DNA from: Arcobacter sp. | GTDB taxonomy: Bacteria; Campylobacterota; Campylobacteria; Campylobacterales; Arcobacteraceae | NCBI GenBank assembly: GCA_002869535.1 | Contig: PKUK01000009.1 | Span: 62,001 to 126,000, forward strand | Reading direction: 5' to 3' | DNA: 64,000 nt | Shown: piece by piece, positions 44,993 to 53,839 of the stretch | Layout: each line of letters opens with the position of its first letter | Position numbering within the stretch: position 1 is the first letter of the stretch | The notes under the pieces: generated by a model | The model's input: only the letters and a program-made list of their open reading frames with translations | What the model was told of the DNA's origin: nothing | Databases searched by the model: none | Translations under genes and position numbers: made by a program

Positions 44993-46509
44993 TGAATAAA
45001 AATGAAGCAAATATAATCAGATGGATGTTACTTCTTCCAATTATTGGTGTAGTGTTAACATCTTTTCTACTTACAAATATTTTTATATCTTCAAAATATA
45101 CTTCCCATGAAAAAGATATTGAATACCTAGAAAATACCCATAAAGAAAATTTAAAAGTTAAAATAAAAGAGAGAATTGAAGACCTTTCTCTATTTTTATC
45201 AAATAACAGTACAAGCAAGGATAAAATACTAACTTTTATAGATAAACTTAACTTTTCTGATGAAAGTTATATTTTTGTAGTAGATGCAAATAAGACTACC
45301 CTTGTACATAAAAATAAACAAATATTAAATATCCCCTTTGAATTAATAGAAGATGAAAAAATAAAACAGACTATTACAAAAGTTGTTGATACTGCTTTAA
45401 ATGAGGGCAGTAGCTTTCTTGAATATACTCAATCAAATAAAATTTTTAAAAATTTTAAACAATCAAAAAAAATCTCTTTTATAAAATATATCCCAAATTA
45501 TGATTTCATAATAGGAACTGGTTTGTATACTGATGATTTAGAAGAAGAGATAAATAGATTTGATGAAAATTTACAAACCAAACTAAGTGAAGATATTAAA
45601 AGCATACTTTTAATATCATTTTTAATTACGGGAAGCGTAATATTTCTACTTCTATATTTATCAAAGAAATTAAAGAATATCTTTGATTTTTACTCAAAAA
45701 AACTAGCCCAAAGTAATCAGGAGCTGGTACATTTAAATAATAGTTTAGAAGAAAAAGTTGAGAACCAACTCTCTGTTATTAGAGAAAAAGATATTGCTCT
45801 TAATCAGCAATCAAAAATGGCTGCTATGGGTGAAATGCTTGGAAATATTGCCCACCAATGGAGACAACCTCTATCTGCAATTAGTACACTAGCAAGTGGT
45901 CTAAAACTAAAAAGAGAACTTGGTGATTTAAATGAATCTAACTTAGAAGATGATTTAGAAAACATTGTGCAAACAACAATTATATTATCAAATACAATAG
46001 ATGATTTTAGAAACTTTTATTCAAGAGATAAAAAAGAGACAGAATTTTTCATAAGCAAAACTATACAAAGAGTACTAAATTTAGTTTCTGCTAATTTAAA
46101 AAATAATGATATTGAAATAGTCTTAGATATAAAAGAGGTAAAACTATATACTTTTGAAAATGAACTCATCCAAGTTTTATTAAATATTATAAATAATGCA
46201 AAAGATGCACTGCATAATATAAAAAATAAAAGATATATTTTTATAAGTTCTTATGAAAATAATGGAGTATTAATAATAAAAATTTATGACAATGCAGGTG
46301 GAATAGATGAAAAAATTTTACCTCGTATCTATGAACCATATTTTACAACAAAATTCAAATCTCAAGGTACAGGAATAGGTCTATATATGAGTAAAAATAT
46401 TGTTGAAAGTAACCTAGGTGGTAAAATCTTAACTAGTAATATTAATTTTAATTATAAAGACAAAGATTTTTTTGGAGCTTCATTTGAGATAAAATTACCA
46501 CTCAAATAA
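44992..46509 (+). CDS. Cache-domain sensor histidine kinase
   Basis: A 505-aa inner-membrane kinase. Membrane helix 1 at about residues 12-31 (MLLLPIIGVVLTSFLLTNIF), a periplasmic single-Cache domain (about 35-195, ending YIPNYDFIIGTGLYTDDLEEE), helix 2 at about 203-222, a coiled coil, then the H-box GNIAHQWRQPLSAIS (His288). The ATPase domain has INNAKDAL, DNAGGIDEKIL and GTGIGLYMS. It is an orphan kinase with no regulator adjacent. Its architecture matches the interrupted kinase at 30294-32567, which lacks neither helix but adds a PAS. It converges on pyk with a 5-base gap. Confidence 0.9.
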   Translation: MNKNEANIIRWMLLLPIIGVVLTSFLLTNIFISSKYTSHEKDIEYLENTHKENLKVKIKERIEDLSLFLSNNSTSKDKILTFIDKLNFSDESYIFVVDANKTTLVHKNKQILNIPFELIEDEKIKQTITKVVDTALNEGSSFLEYTQSNKIFKNFKQSKKISFIKYIPNYDFIIGTGLYTDDLEEEINRFDENLQTKLSEDIKSILLISFLITGSVIFLLLYLSKKLKNIFDFYSKKLAQSNQELVHLNNSLEEKVENQLSVIREKDIALNQQSKMAAMGEMLGNIAHQWRQPLSAISTLASGLKLKRELGDLNESNLEDDLENIVQTTIILSNTIDDFRNFYSRDKKETEFFISKTIQRVLNLVSANLKNNDIEIVLDIKEVKLYTFENELIQVLLNIINNAKDALHNIKNKRYIFISSYENNGVLIIKIYDNAGGIDEKILPRIYEPYFTTKFKSQGTGIGLYMSKNIVESNLGGKILTSNINFNYKDKDFFGASFEIKLPLK

Positions 46510-46527
46510 GAAGATTATTTCTTCTTA
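46507..46527. terminator. Convergent-end hairpin, kinase and pyk
   Basis: 8-bp stem TAAGAAGA/TCTTCTTA, five-base loop, covering both stop codons of convergent genes. It could act in both directions, though the T-runs are short. Confidence 0.45.
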
Positions 46528-47963
46528 CTTGGTAGATTTAAATAGTACTCAATCTCACCTTCTGTTAGGATTTTGATAGTATTTGTACTTCCAGGAATAC
46601 CAGCTGGATATCCAATAGTTGCTATATATGGTCCAGATTTGTCAAGTAAATTTCTTGATTCTAAATTTTTCAGCATCTTTTGAATCATCTTAGATGCCTG
46701 TCCTTCTTTTATTACACTAATAGGATAAACACCCCAAATAGCACATAAAGAGTTTAGAGTTTTTACTTCATGAGAAAATGCTAAGATTTTTGTTTTTGGT
46801 CTATATCTTGATATCTTCATAGCTGATTTTCCTGAACTTGTAAGTGCTAAAATACCTTTTGCATTTAAATCATCAGCAAGTTTTGTAACTGTTCCTTGAA
46901 TAACATCAAATTCATCTGTATACTCAAGTTTATCATGCTTATCAAAGTTATAAATCTCTTCTGTTTTTGCAATAATATTACTCATAGTTTCAACTACATT
47001 GATAGGGTCTGTTCCCACAGCACTCTCTTCAGAAAGCATTACAACATCAGTTCCATCTAAAACTGCATTTGCAACATCAGAGATTTCTGCTCTTGTTGCT
47101 CTTTCATTTTCAGTCATTGATAGAAGCATTTGAGTTGCTGTAATTACAGGCATACAAGCTGCATTTGCTTTTTTGATAAGTCTTTTTTGTATAGTTGGAA
47201 CTTCATAATAAGGAACTTCTATACCTAAATCACCCCTTGCAACCATAAGCCCATCACTAGCTTCTATAATTTCATCAATATTTTCAACAGCATCAAACTT
47301 TTCAATTTTTGCAATTAACTTTCCATTGTATCCATTTAAAAGCTCTCTTGCATGTTCCATATCTTTTTTGTTTTGTACAAATGAAATAGCAAAATAATCA
47401 ACTCTGTTTTCTACTCCCCATGCAATATCTATCTTATCTTTTTGGGTAATAACATCAATATCAATTACAGTATTTGGAAAGTTTACACCTTTTCGTGAAC
47501 CTAATTTTCCATGATTTTCAATTTCTGCTTTTACTTGAACTCCAGTTTCTATAACCTTTGCTCTTATAGTTCCATCATATAAATAAATATATTCATTTAT
47601 TTTTACTTTATCAAGTAATTCTGGGTAGTTTAGTGAAGCTACATAAGTATTTTCTGTTTCTTGATAACCCACTATATCTTCTTTTACAAATCTAATAGTG
47701 TCACCTTTTCTTAATTCAAAAGGCTCTTTTAAATCCCCAATTCTTACCTTTGGTCCAGATATATCTTGTAGAATAGCTACTGTTGTATTTAAGTTTTCCA
47801 TTGCTGTTCTAATATTATTTAACGTGTTTAAATGATACTCATGACTTCCATGTGAAAAATTAAGTCTAAACATATTTGCACCAGCTTTAATTAAACCTTC
47901 AATTATTTCTAATGTATCACTTGCTGGGCCTAATGTTGCTAATATTTTTGTTCTTTTATCCAT
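46515..47963 (-). CDS. pyk: Pyruvate kinase
   Basis: Converts phosphoenolpyruvate and ADP to pyruvate and ATP. It has 482 aa. Motifs: TKILATLGPASDT, FRLNFSHGSHEYH, DISGPKVRIG, the catalytic Lys in LIAKIEKFDAVENIDEI, and MVARGDLGIEVPYYEVP with ITATQMLLSM. The C-terminal allosteric domain is complete. A TGCTATAAT extended -10 (hexamer 47992-47997) and AAAGGAT ribosome binding site lie upstream. Monocistronic. Confidence 0.97.
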   Translation of the reverse strand: MDKRTKILATLGPASDTLEIIEGLIKAGANMFRLNFSHGSHEYHLNTLNNIRTAMENLNTTVAILQDISGPKVRIGDLKEPFELRKGDTIRFVKEDIVGYQETENTYVASLNYPELLDKVKINEYIYLYDGTIRAKVIETGVQVKAEIENHGKLGSRKGVNFPNTVIDIDVITQKDKIDIAWGVENRVDYFAISFVQNKKDMEHARELLNGYNGKLIAKIEKFDAVENIDEIIEASDGLMVARGDLGIEVPYYEVPTIQKRLIKKANAACMPVITATQMLLSMTENERATRAEISDVANAVLDGTDVVMLSEESAVGTDPINVVETMSNIIAKTEEIYNFDKHDKLEYTDEFDVIQGTVTKLADDLNAKGILALTSSGKSAMKISRYRPKTKILAFSHEVKTLNSLCAIWGVYPISVIKEGQASKMIQKMLKNLESRNLLDKSGPYIATIGYPAGIPGSTNTIKILTEGEIEYYLNLPSKKK

Positions 47964-47991
47964 AATATAATCCTTTCATATTTATTTTGTC

Positions 47992-47999
47992 ATTATAGC
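47992..47999 (-). promoter_or_regulatory. Extended -10 of pyk
   Basis: TGCTATAAT on the minus strand, about 30 bases before the pyk start, with the TG extension. No clear -35 is visible, which is normal for sigma-70 promoters of this phylum. Confidence 0.6.
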
Positions 48000-48057
48000 A
48001 CAATAGCAGTTACACTCTAGTAACATTTTATAAACAGATTTTAGATAAACTACGCCC

Positions 48058-49064
48058 ATGAAAAAAAAATTTAGTGATTATTTTAACAATTGGCTTTATG
48101 GACAAGATGGTTATTATACAAAATATAAGGCTATTGGAAAAGACGGAGACTTTTTACTGCTGTTTCAACTTCAATGTTTTTTGGTGGAAGCATAGCTAAA
48201 AAAATCGTTGATACTATATCTAAAAATGAATTACCAGCCAATACTACTATTTTAGAAATTGGTGCCCATCACGGCTATTTATTGGCTGATATTATACAAT
48301 TTATCTATACCCTAAATCCAAAACTTCTTGAAACTCTAAACTTCGCTATAGTTGAAAGGTTTGAACATCTTCAACTTGAGCAAAAAGAGTATTTACAAAA
48401 CTCTTTTGGAAATACTATAAAGGTTGATTTTTATTCTGATATTAGTGAAGTAAAACTTGACAATGCTTTTATTGTAGCAAATGAGATTTATGATGCTTTT
48501 GCTTGTGAATTAGTTTATACAAAAGATGAAAAACTCCAAACTGCAAGTGTAATAGATGATAAGATTATATTTGAAGATTGTTTTGATGAAGATATAAAAA
48601 CTAAATGTAAAAAATACAAAATCACAAAAGGTGAATTAGCCTTAGGATATGAAGAGTTTGCAAAAAATATTTGTACAAATATCAAAAACTTTCACTTTCT
48701 TACCTTTGATTATGGGGAAAAATATCCAAGAAATGATTTCTCATGTAGTGTTTATTCTAATCATGAAGTTTTCCCGATATTTGATGAAAATATTGAATTA
48801 ACTAAACTTTATAAAAACTCAGATATTACCTATGATGTAAACTTTTCTCAAGTAATTGATAGTTTTTCTGATATTTGTAAATGCGAGGTTGAATATCAAA
48901 CCCAATTGAAAGCTTTAGTAGAGTTTGGGATTTTATATTTACTTGAAATTTTACAAAAAAATGTAAGTGAAGAGAACTATTTAAAAGAGGTTCAAAAAGT
49001 AAAAACTTTACTTGACCCAACAGGTATGGGAGATAGGTTTAAAATGCTACTTATTAAAAAGTAG
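48058..49064 (+). pseudogene. MidA-like SAM methyltransferase, frameshifted
   Basis: Codons from ATG 48058 give MKKKFSDYFNNWLYGQDGYY then TKYKAIGKDGDF, the conserved start of COG1565/MidA methyltransferases. After GDF, at about 48151-48156, the frame shifts. The expected continuation YTAVSTSMFFGGSIAKK is found one frame over and runs to 49064. One missing base in a Phe-Tyr codon pair explains it. The downstream part holds the SAM-binding ILEIGAHHGYLLADI and NEIYDAFACELVY. MidA homologues methylate complex I subunit NDUFS2 in mitochondria; the bacterial role is less clear. As written, only an N-truncated protein could be made from the ATG at 48174. Confidence 0.8.
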
Positions 49065-49070
49065 CATTTT
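49041..49070. terminator. Bidirectional terminator, midA-like and DUF779 genes
   Basis: Perfect 12-bp stem AAAATGCTACTT/AAGTAGCATTTT with loop ATTAAA, overlapping the ends of two convergent genes. It has A- and T-runs at its feet. Confidence 0.7.
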
Positions 49071-49443
49071 AATTTAAATCTTCTATTTCTTTATACTCTT
49101 CATCTGTAAAAATTCTAGATCTTGTAATAAATTGATAACCTAAATCTATTTCCAATGAAAAAGAGTTTCCAAAAGCAGCTTTTTCTTTTTTTACGTCAAT
49201 AGTTATATGTGAATGCTTAAAATATTCAAATTGATCTTTATCTATAAAAAATTCACAGCCACAAATTTCACCCATTTTTATATTACGACTTGGAACATAA
49301 AAATCACTTTTAGCATAACACATAGGAGCTGTTCCATCACAGCATCCACCACTTTGGTTAAATACCAACTCACCTGTTTCTTCTTTTAATCTCTCTATTA
49401 CCTCAGCAGCAGCCGGGGTTACAGATAATCTTTCAGTTGCCAT
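49069..49443 (-). CDS. DUF779 family protein
   Basis: A 124-aa protein with TERLSVTPAAAEVIERLKEE, LVFNQSGGCCDGTAPMCY and GCEFFIDKDQFEYFKHSHITIDV, which are DUF779 hallmarks. The several conserved Cys (GGCCDG, MCY, CGCEF) suggest metal or thiol chemistry. DUF779 genes commonly sit beside aldehyde dehydrogenase genes, as here, but their function is not established. It is 96 bases after the aldehyde dehydrogenase, with an intrinsic terminator between, so its level may be lower. AAGGAAAAA serves as ribosome binding site. Confidence 0.85.
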   Translation of the reverse strand: MATERLSVTPAAAEVIERLKEETGELVFNQSGGCCDGTAPMCYAKSDFYVPSRNIKMGEICGCEFFIDKDQFEYFKHSHITIDVKKEKAAFGNSFSLEIDLGYQFITRSRIFTDEEYKEIEDLN

Positions 49444-49471
49444 ATTTTTCCTTTTCCTATTTTTATTCTTC

Positions 49472-49513
49472 TAGCAAAAAAAAATGCATAGAAGAGATTC
49501 TTCTATGCATTTT
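49472..49513 (-). terminator. Intrinsic terminator between aldehyde dehydrogenase and DUF779
   Basis: Perfect 15-bp stem AAAATGCATAGAAGA/TCTTCTATGCATTTT with a 3-base loop. On the minus strand a run of nine T residues follows, so it terminates the aldehyde dehydrogenase transcript, perhaps incompletely. Confidence 0.85.
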
Positions 49514-49539
49514 AAAATTATTTACTTTAAAGTAAAGGC

Positions 49540-51036
49540 CTAGAAAAAACCTAACGCATTTTTGCTGTAAGAAGTTAAGATATTTTTTGTGTGTCTATAA
49601 GAGTTTAACATCATCATATGAGTTTCTCTTCCGATTCCTGATTTTTTATATCCACCAAATGATGCATGAGATGGATACATATGATAACAGTTAACCCATA
49701 CACGACCTGCTTCAATCCCTCTTGAGAATTTATGTAATTGATGTGCATCTCTTGACCAAACACCAGAACCCAATCCATAAATAGTATCATTTGCAATAGC
49801 TAATGCTTCATCTTCATCTTTAAAAGTAGTAACAGCAAGAACTGGTCCAAAAATCTCTTCTTGGAAGATTCTCATTTTATTGTGACCTTTAAATAGTGTT
49901 GGTTGAATATAGTTTCCATTTGGATATTTTTCACTTTTATATTCATCACCACCGATTAATAGTTCAGCACCCTCTTCTTTACCAATTCTGATGTAATCCA
50001 TAATTTTCTCTTTTTGAGAAGTTGAACATTGAGCACCCATCATACACGTAGGATCTAAAGGATCTCCTAATTTGATAGCTTTAACTCTCTCTAATACTCT
50101 TGCCATAAATGGCTCATAGATTGACTCTTGGATTAATGCTCTTGAAGGACAAGTACAAACTTCCCCTGAGTTAAATGCAAACAGTACAAGACCTTCAATA
50201 GCTTTATCAAAGAACTCATCATCAGCATCAATTATTGATTCTAAGAAGATATTTGGTGATTTTCCACCAAGTTCTAATGTAGATGGGATAATGTTTTCTG
50301 TAGCATATTGCATAATAAGTTGTCCAGTTGTAGTTTCACCTGTAAAACCAACTTTTTTGATATCTGGATGAGTTGATAAATGTTTACCAATTTTTCCACC
50401 AGCACCATTAATGATATTTACTAAACCTTTTGGAAGAACACCTTGAATTGTTTCCATTAACATCAAAATTGACATTGGAGTTGCAGATGCAGGTTTTAGT
50501 ACTACTGCATTTCCAGCTGCTAATGCAGGAGCTATTTTCCATGCTGCCATTAATAAAGGGAAGTTCCAAGGAATAATTTGAGCAACAACACCTAAAGGCT
50601 CATATACTTCTTGAGAAATTGTATTTTCATCTAAATCAGCAACAGAACCAGCTTCTCCTCTAATAACAGAAGCAAAATATCTAAAGTGATCAACTACTAA
50701 AGGTACATCTGCTGCAAGTGTCTCACGTACTGCTTTACCATTATCTAAAGTTTCAGCAATTGCCAACGCTTCAGAGTTAGCTTCAATTGCATCTGCAATT
50801 TTATTTAACATAGTAGATCTTTCAATAACAGAAGAGTGTTTATAAGAATCAAAAGCTACCATTGCTGCTGCAACTGCTGCATCTACATCTGCTTCATTTG
50901 ATCTTGGAATTTTAGTTAAAACTTCACCATCAACAGGAGAAAGATTTTCAAAATATTCACCACTTTTTGGAGCTATCCATTCTCCACCAATGAAGTTCTC
51001 ATATTGAGATTTATATGTTGGTTTTACGTATGCCAT
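49540..51036 (-). CDS. NAD(P)-dependent aldehyde dehydrogenase
   Basis: A 498-aa cytosolic ALDH oxidising an aldehyde to the acid. IIPWNFPLLMAAWKIAPALA and GFTGETTTGQLI are nucleotide-binding segments. The general base Glu is in LELGGKSPNIF, the nucleophile Cys in FNSGEVCTCPSRAL, and IFGPVLAVTTF and ASFGGYKKSGIGRET occur near the end. The start AYVKPTYKSQYENFIGGEW matches the ExaC/AldB acetaldehyde-dehydrogenase group, for which acetaldehyde or related short aldehydes are typical substrates. Upstream lie four phased GCTATA motifs and a divergent FIST-kinase/regulator pair. Confidence 0.92.
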   Translation of the reverse strand: MAYVKPTYKSQYENFIGGEWIAPKSGEYFENLSPVDGEVLTKIPRSNEADVDAAVAAAMVAFDSYKHSSVIERSTMLNKIADAIEANSEALAIAETLDNGKAVRETLAADVPLVVDHFRYFASVIRGEAGSVADLDENTISQEVYEPLGVVAQIIPWNFPLLMAAWKIAPALAAGNAVVLKPASATPMSILMLMETIQGVLPKGLVNIINGAGGKIGKHLSTHPDIKKVGFTGETTTGQLIMQYATENIIPSTLELGGKSPNIFLESIIDADDEFFDKAIEGLVLFAFNSGEVCTCPSRALIQESIYEPFMARVLERVKAIKLGDPLDPTCMMGAQCSTSQKEKIMDYIRIGKEEGAELLIGGDEYKSEKYPNGNYIQPTLFKGHNKMRIFQEEIFGPVLAVTTFKDEDEALAIANDTIYGLGSGVWSRDAHQLHKFSRGIEAGRVWVNCYHMYPSHASFGGYKKSGIGRETHMMMLNSYRHTKNILTSYSKNALGFF

Positions 51037-51124
51037 TTTTTTTCCTTTTGTATTTAAATTAATGTCAAAATATGAAAAATTTTGATTACCAGAATTTTTC
51101 TGTATCGAAATCTTACATGAATTT

Positions 51125-51164
51125 TATAGCCTGAATATAGCGAAAAGTATAGCATGAATATAGC
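51125..51164 (-). promoter_or_regulatory. Four phased GCTATA motifs upstream of aldehyde dehydrogenase
   Basis: On the plus strand TATAGC starts at 51125, 51136, 51148 and 51159, giving spacings of 11, 12 and 11 bp. The longer unit TATAGC-n-TGAATATAGCG is repeated with one difference at a 23-bp period. All copies face the same side of the helix. OmpR-family response regulators bind such tandem repeats. The hexamer also resembles a -10, so stacked promoters are an alternative. It lies about 90 to 130 bp upstream of the aldehyde dehydrogenase start. Confidence 0.6.
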
Positions 51165-51277
51165 GTTGATATTTTTCTTATAAAAGCCCATTTTAAAGTA
51201 TTTACAGCATTTAAAGTCTATTGAAAATTAGCCTATTTTTTTATAAAAAAATTAATATTTTATGCTACAATATTTTT

Positions 51278-53167
51278 ATGAATACTTATAACTATACATA
51301 TCAAAATAATTCATTTAAAAAAGAGATAGATTATTCTTTATTTAAAGATGAAAAAAATATTCTAATACAAATTTTTTGTGGACAAAATGAAAATACTTTA
51401 CAATATCTGACTAATCTATTAGTCAATAATTTACCAAATGCAATTATTCTAGGAACCACAACAGATGGAGAGATAAAAGATAAAAAAGTCTCTACTTTTA
51501 AAACAGTTATTTCGATATCTATATTTGAAAACACTTCTATAAAAGTCTCTATGAAAGAGGGTACTAACTCTTTTAATAGTGGATATGAAATAGCAAAAGA
51601 GTTAGTAACTGAAAAGACTAAACTTATCATTACATTTACAGATGGAACAAGTACCAATGGAGAAGATTACCTAAAAGGAATTACTGCTTTTAATGAAGAT
51701 ATCATGGTTTGTGGCGGAATGGCTGGAGATAATGGACACTTTAAACAAACCTTTGTATCTTGTGGAAAAAAGATTATAAGCTGTGGAGCAGTTGCTGTAT
51801 CACTTAATTCAGATACTCTTCAAGTATTCAATGACCACAAGTATGATTGGTCACCTATTGGAATTGAGCATACTATTGATAAGGTAAAAGGAAATAGAAT
51901 CTATGAAATTGCAGGAATGGATGCAATAGCCTTTTATGAAAAGTATCTTGGTAGTTCTGATTCATATACAGAGTTTCCACTAATAGTTCAAAGAAATGGC
52001 ATCTCTGTTGCACGTGCTGTTCTTACAAGATACCCAGATGGAAGTTTTGGATGTGGAGGTAACTTATATAAAGGTGATAAAATAAGACTTGGATTTGCAA
52101 ATGCAGAGATGATTATGAAAAATCCCGTAAAATATTTAAAAAATATAAATAACTATCAAGCAGAGACATTTTTCATATACTCTTGTATGGCAAGACGAAG
52201 ATATATGCAAAGTCTAATCAAAGTTGAAATTGAACCTTTTGCATCCATTGCTCCAACTTCTGGTTTTTTTACCTATGCAGAGTTTTTCCATACAAATAAG
52301 AAAAATGAACTTATGAATCAAACTATTACCCTAGTAGGATTAACTGAAAATACTCAACATACAAGAGATAATTTAATAAAACCAAATAAACTAGTAAATG
52401 AAACAGAAAGCTCTTATGCAAAAACTATTCAAGCACTAACAAACTTGATACAACAAAGTGCAAAAGACCACAATGAACAATCAAAAATATTAGAAGAGCA
52501 GATGAAATATTCACAAAATATTCTAAAAAATCAAAAACTTTTTTTAAGACACGCAGTTCATGAAACCAACACTCCCTTATCTGTTATTATGAGTAATATT
52601 GAATTATATGAAATGCAGTATGGCAAAGATGAATATCTTTCAAATATAGAAGTTGCAATGAAGAGTATTTTTTCTATTTATGATGATTTGAGTTATCTTG
52701 TAAAAAAAGACCAAGTAGATTACAAGGTTTATTCACTGGATTTAGTTGATTTTGTACGAAGTAGAGTCTATTTTTTCAAGAGTGTAGCAACTCAAGTCTC
52801 ATCAAAATTTAACTTAGAGTGTAATTGTGATGAGATGAAGATTAATTTTAGTGAAACAAAACTCCAAAGAATAGTTGATAACACCCTATCAAATGCCATA
52901 AAGTATACAAACAATGGTGAAGATATAAATGTAAAGGTAGAAAAAATCAATACCTTTTTTAAATTTACAGTTTCAAGTCATTCAAAAAAAATACAAGAGC
53001 CAGAAAAAATATTTGATGAATACTATAGGGAAGAAAAATCAAAAAATGGTTTTGGATTAGGATTAAATTTAGTTAAAAGAATTTGTGATGAAGAGGGAGT
53101 TATTATAAATGTTACTTCTGATTTGGATAATACAAGTTTTACATATATATTTAAGGCAAATAAATGA
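51278..53167 (+). CDS. FIST-domain sensor histidine kinase
   Basis: A 629-aa soluble kinase. FIST N (about residues 15-210, with LGTTTDGEIKD and CGGMAGDNGHFKQTFVS) and FIST C (about 220-370, with GMDAIAFYEKYLG and FIYSCMARRRYM) form the sensor. A coiled coil follows, then an H-box of a different type, RHAVHETNTPLSVIMS (His428). The ATPase domain has DNTLSNAIKYTNNGE and NGFGLGLNLVKRI. No membrane segment, so it senses a cytosolic ligand. ATG 51278 is preceded by TACAAT (51266-51271) but no ribosome binding site, so the mRNA may be leaderless. It overlaps the response regulator by 4 bases. Confidence 0.88.
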   Translation: MNTYNYTYQNNSFKKEIDYSLFKDEKNILIQIFCGQNENTLQYLTNLLVNNLPNAIILGTTTDGEIKDKKVSTFKTVISISIFENTSIKVSMKEGTNSFNSGYEIAKELVTEKTKLIITFTDGTSTNGEDYLKGITAFNEDIMVCGGMAGDNGHFKQTFVSCGKKIISCGAVAVSLNSDTLQVFNDHKYDWSPIGIEHTIDKVKGNRIYEIAGMDAIAFYEKYLGSSDSYTEFPLIVQRNGISVARAVLTRYPDGSFGCGGNLYKGDKIRLGFANAEMIMKNPVKYLKNINNYQAETFFIYSCMARRRYMQSLIKVEIEPFASIAPTSGFFTYAEFFHTNKKNELMNQTITLVGLTENTQHTRDNLIKPNKLVNETESSYAKTIQALTNLIQQSAKDHNEQSKILEEQMKYSQNILKNQKLFLRHAVHETNTPLSVIMSNIELYEMQYGKDEYLSNIEVAMKSIFSIYDDLSYLVKKDQVDYKVYSLDLVDFVRSRVYFFKSVATQVSSKFNLECNCDEMKINFSETKLQRIVDNTLSNAIKYTNNGEDINVKVEKINTFFKFTVSSHSKKIQEPEKIFDEYYREEKSKNGFGLGLNLVKRICDEEGVIINVTSDLDNTSFTYIFKANK

Positions 53168-53823
53168 AAATACTACTACTAGAAGATGATATTATGCTAA
53201 ATAATGCCATTACCCAATATCTTAAATCAACAGGACATGTTGTAATTTCAGTTATGGATGGTAATCAATGTGTGGAAACTCTAAAAAATGAGAAATTTGA
53301 TTTACTTGTTTTTGATATAAATGTTCCAGATACTGATGGACTTACTATTTTAGAAGATTTGCATAAACAAAAAAGGATGGTTCCTACTATATTTATATCT
53401 GCACTTATTGACATAGAAGATATCACTAGAGCTTTTGATATAGGATGCCATGATTATTTGAAAAAACCCTTTCATTTAAAAGAGTTGACTCTTAGAATTA
53501 ATAAAATCTTACAAACAAGACAAGTTCCCCAAGAGCATAAAAGATTATCAAAATCATATAGCTATGACTCTAAAAATATGGTTTTATTATTTGATAATGA
53601 GCCACAAATACTACCAAAAAGACAAATACAAATCATAGATTTACTCTCAGCAAATAGAAGTTTAGTTTGCAATTATGATATGTTTAGAGATTATGTTTGG
53701 AATGATGATTACATAGACAATGCTACTATTAGAGCTGAAGTAAATCGAGTAAAAAAAGTACTAAAAGAAGACTTTATTATAAATATTAGAGGAATTGGTT
53801 ATATGATTGAAAGACCAAATTAA
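53164..53823 (+). CDS. OmpR-family response regulator, partner of FIST kinase
   Basis: A 219-aa regulator. The receiver domain has LLLEDD at 4-9, phospho-Asp51 in LLVFDINVPDTDG, the Ser in FISAL and the Lys in YLKKPFHLKEL. A winged-helix domain follows (PKRQIQIIDLLSANRSLVCNY, TIRAEVNRVKKVL, NIRGIGYMIERP). The 4-base overlap with the FIST kinase marks them as a pair. The phased repeats upstream of the divergent aldehyde dehydrogenase are a plausible target. Confidence 0.92.
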   Translation: MKILLLEDDIMLNNAITQYLKSTGHVVISVMDGNQCVETLKNEKFDLLVFDINVPDTDGLTILEDLHKQKRMVPTIFISALIDIEDITRAFDIGCHDYLKKPFHLKELTLRINKILQTRQVPQEHKRLSKSYSYDSKNMVLLFDNEPQILPKRQIQIIDLLSANRSLVCNYDMFRDYVWNDDYIDNATIRAEVNRVKKVLKEDFIINIRGIGYMIERPN

Positions 53824-53839
53824 CCAATTTCTATATATA

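Noticed and set aside
51037-51277. Sigma-54 promoter upstream of aldehyde dehydrogenase
   Set aside because: No GG-N10-GC match with proper flanks was found in the gap.
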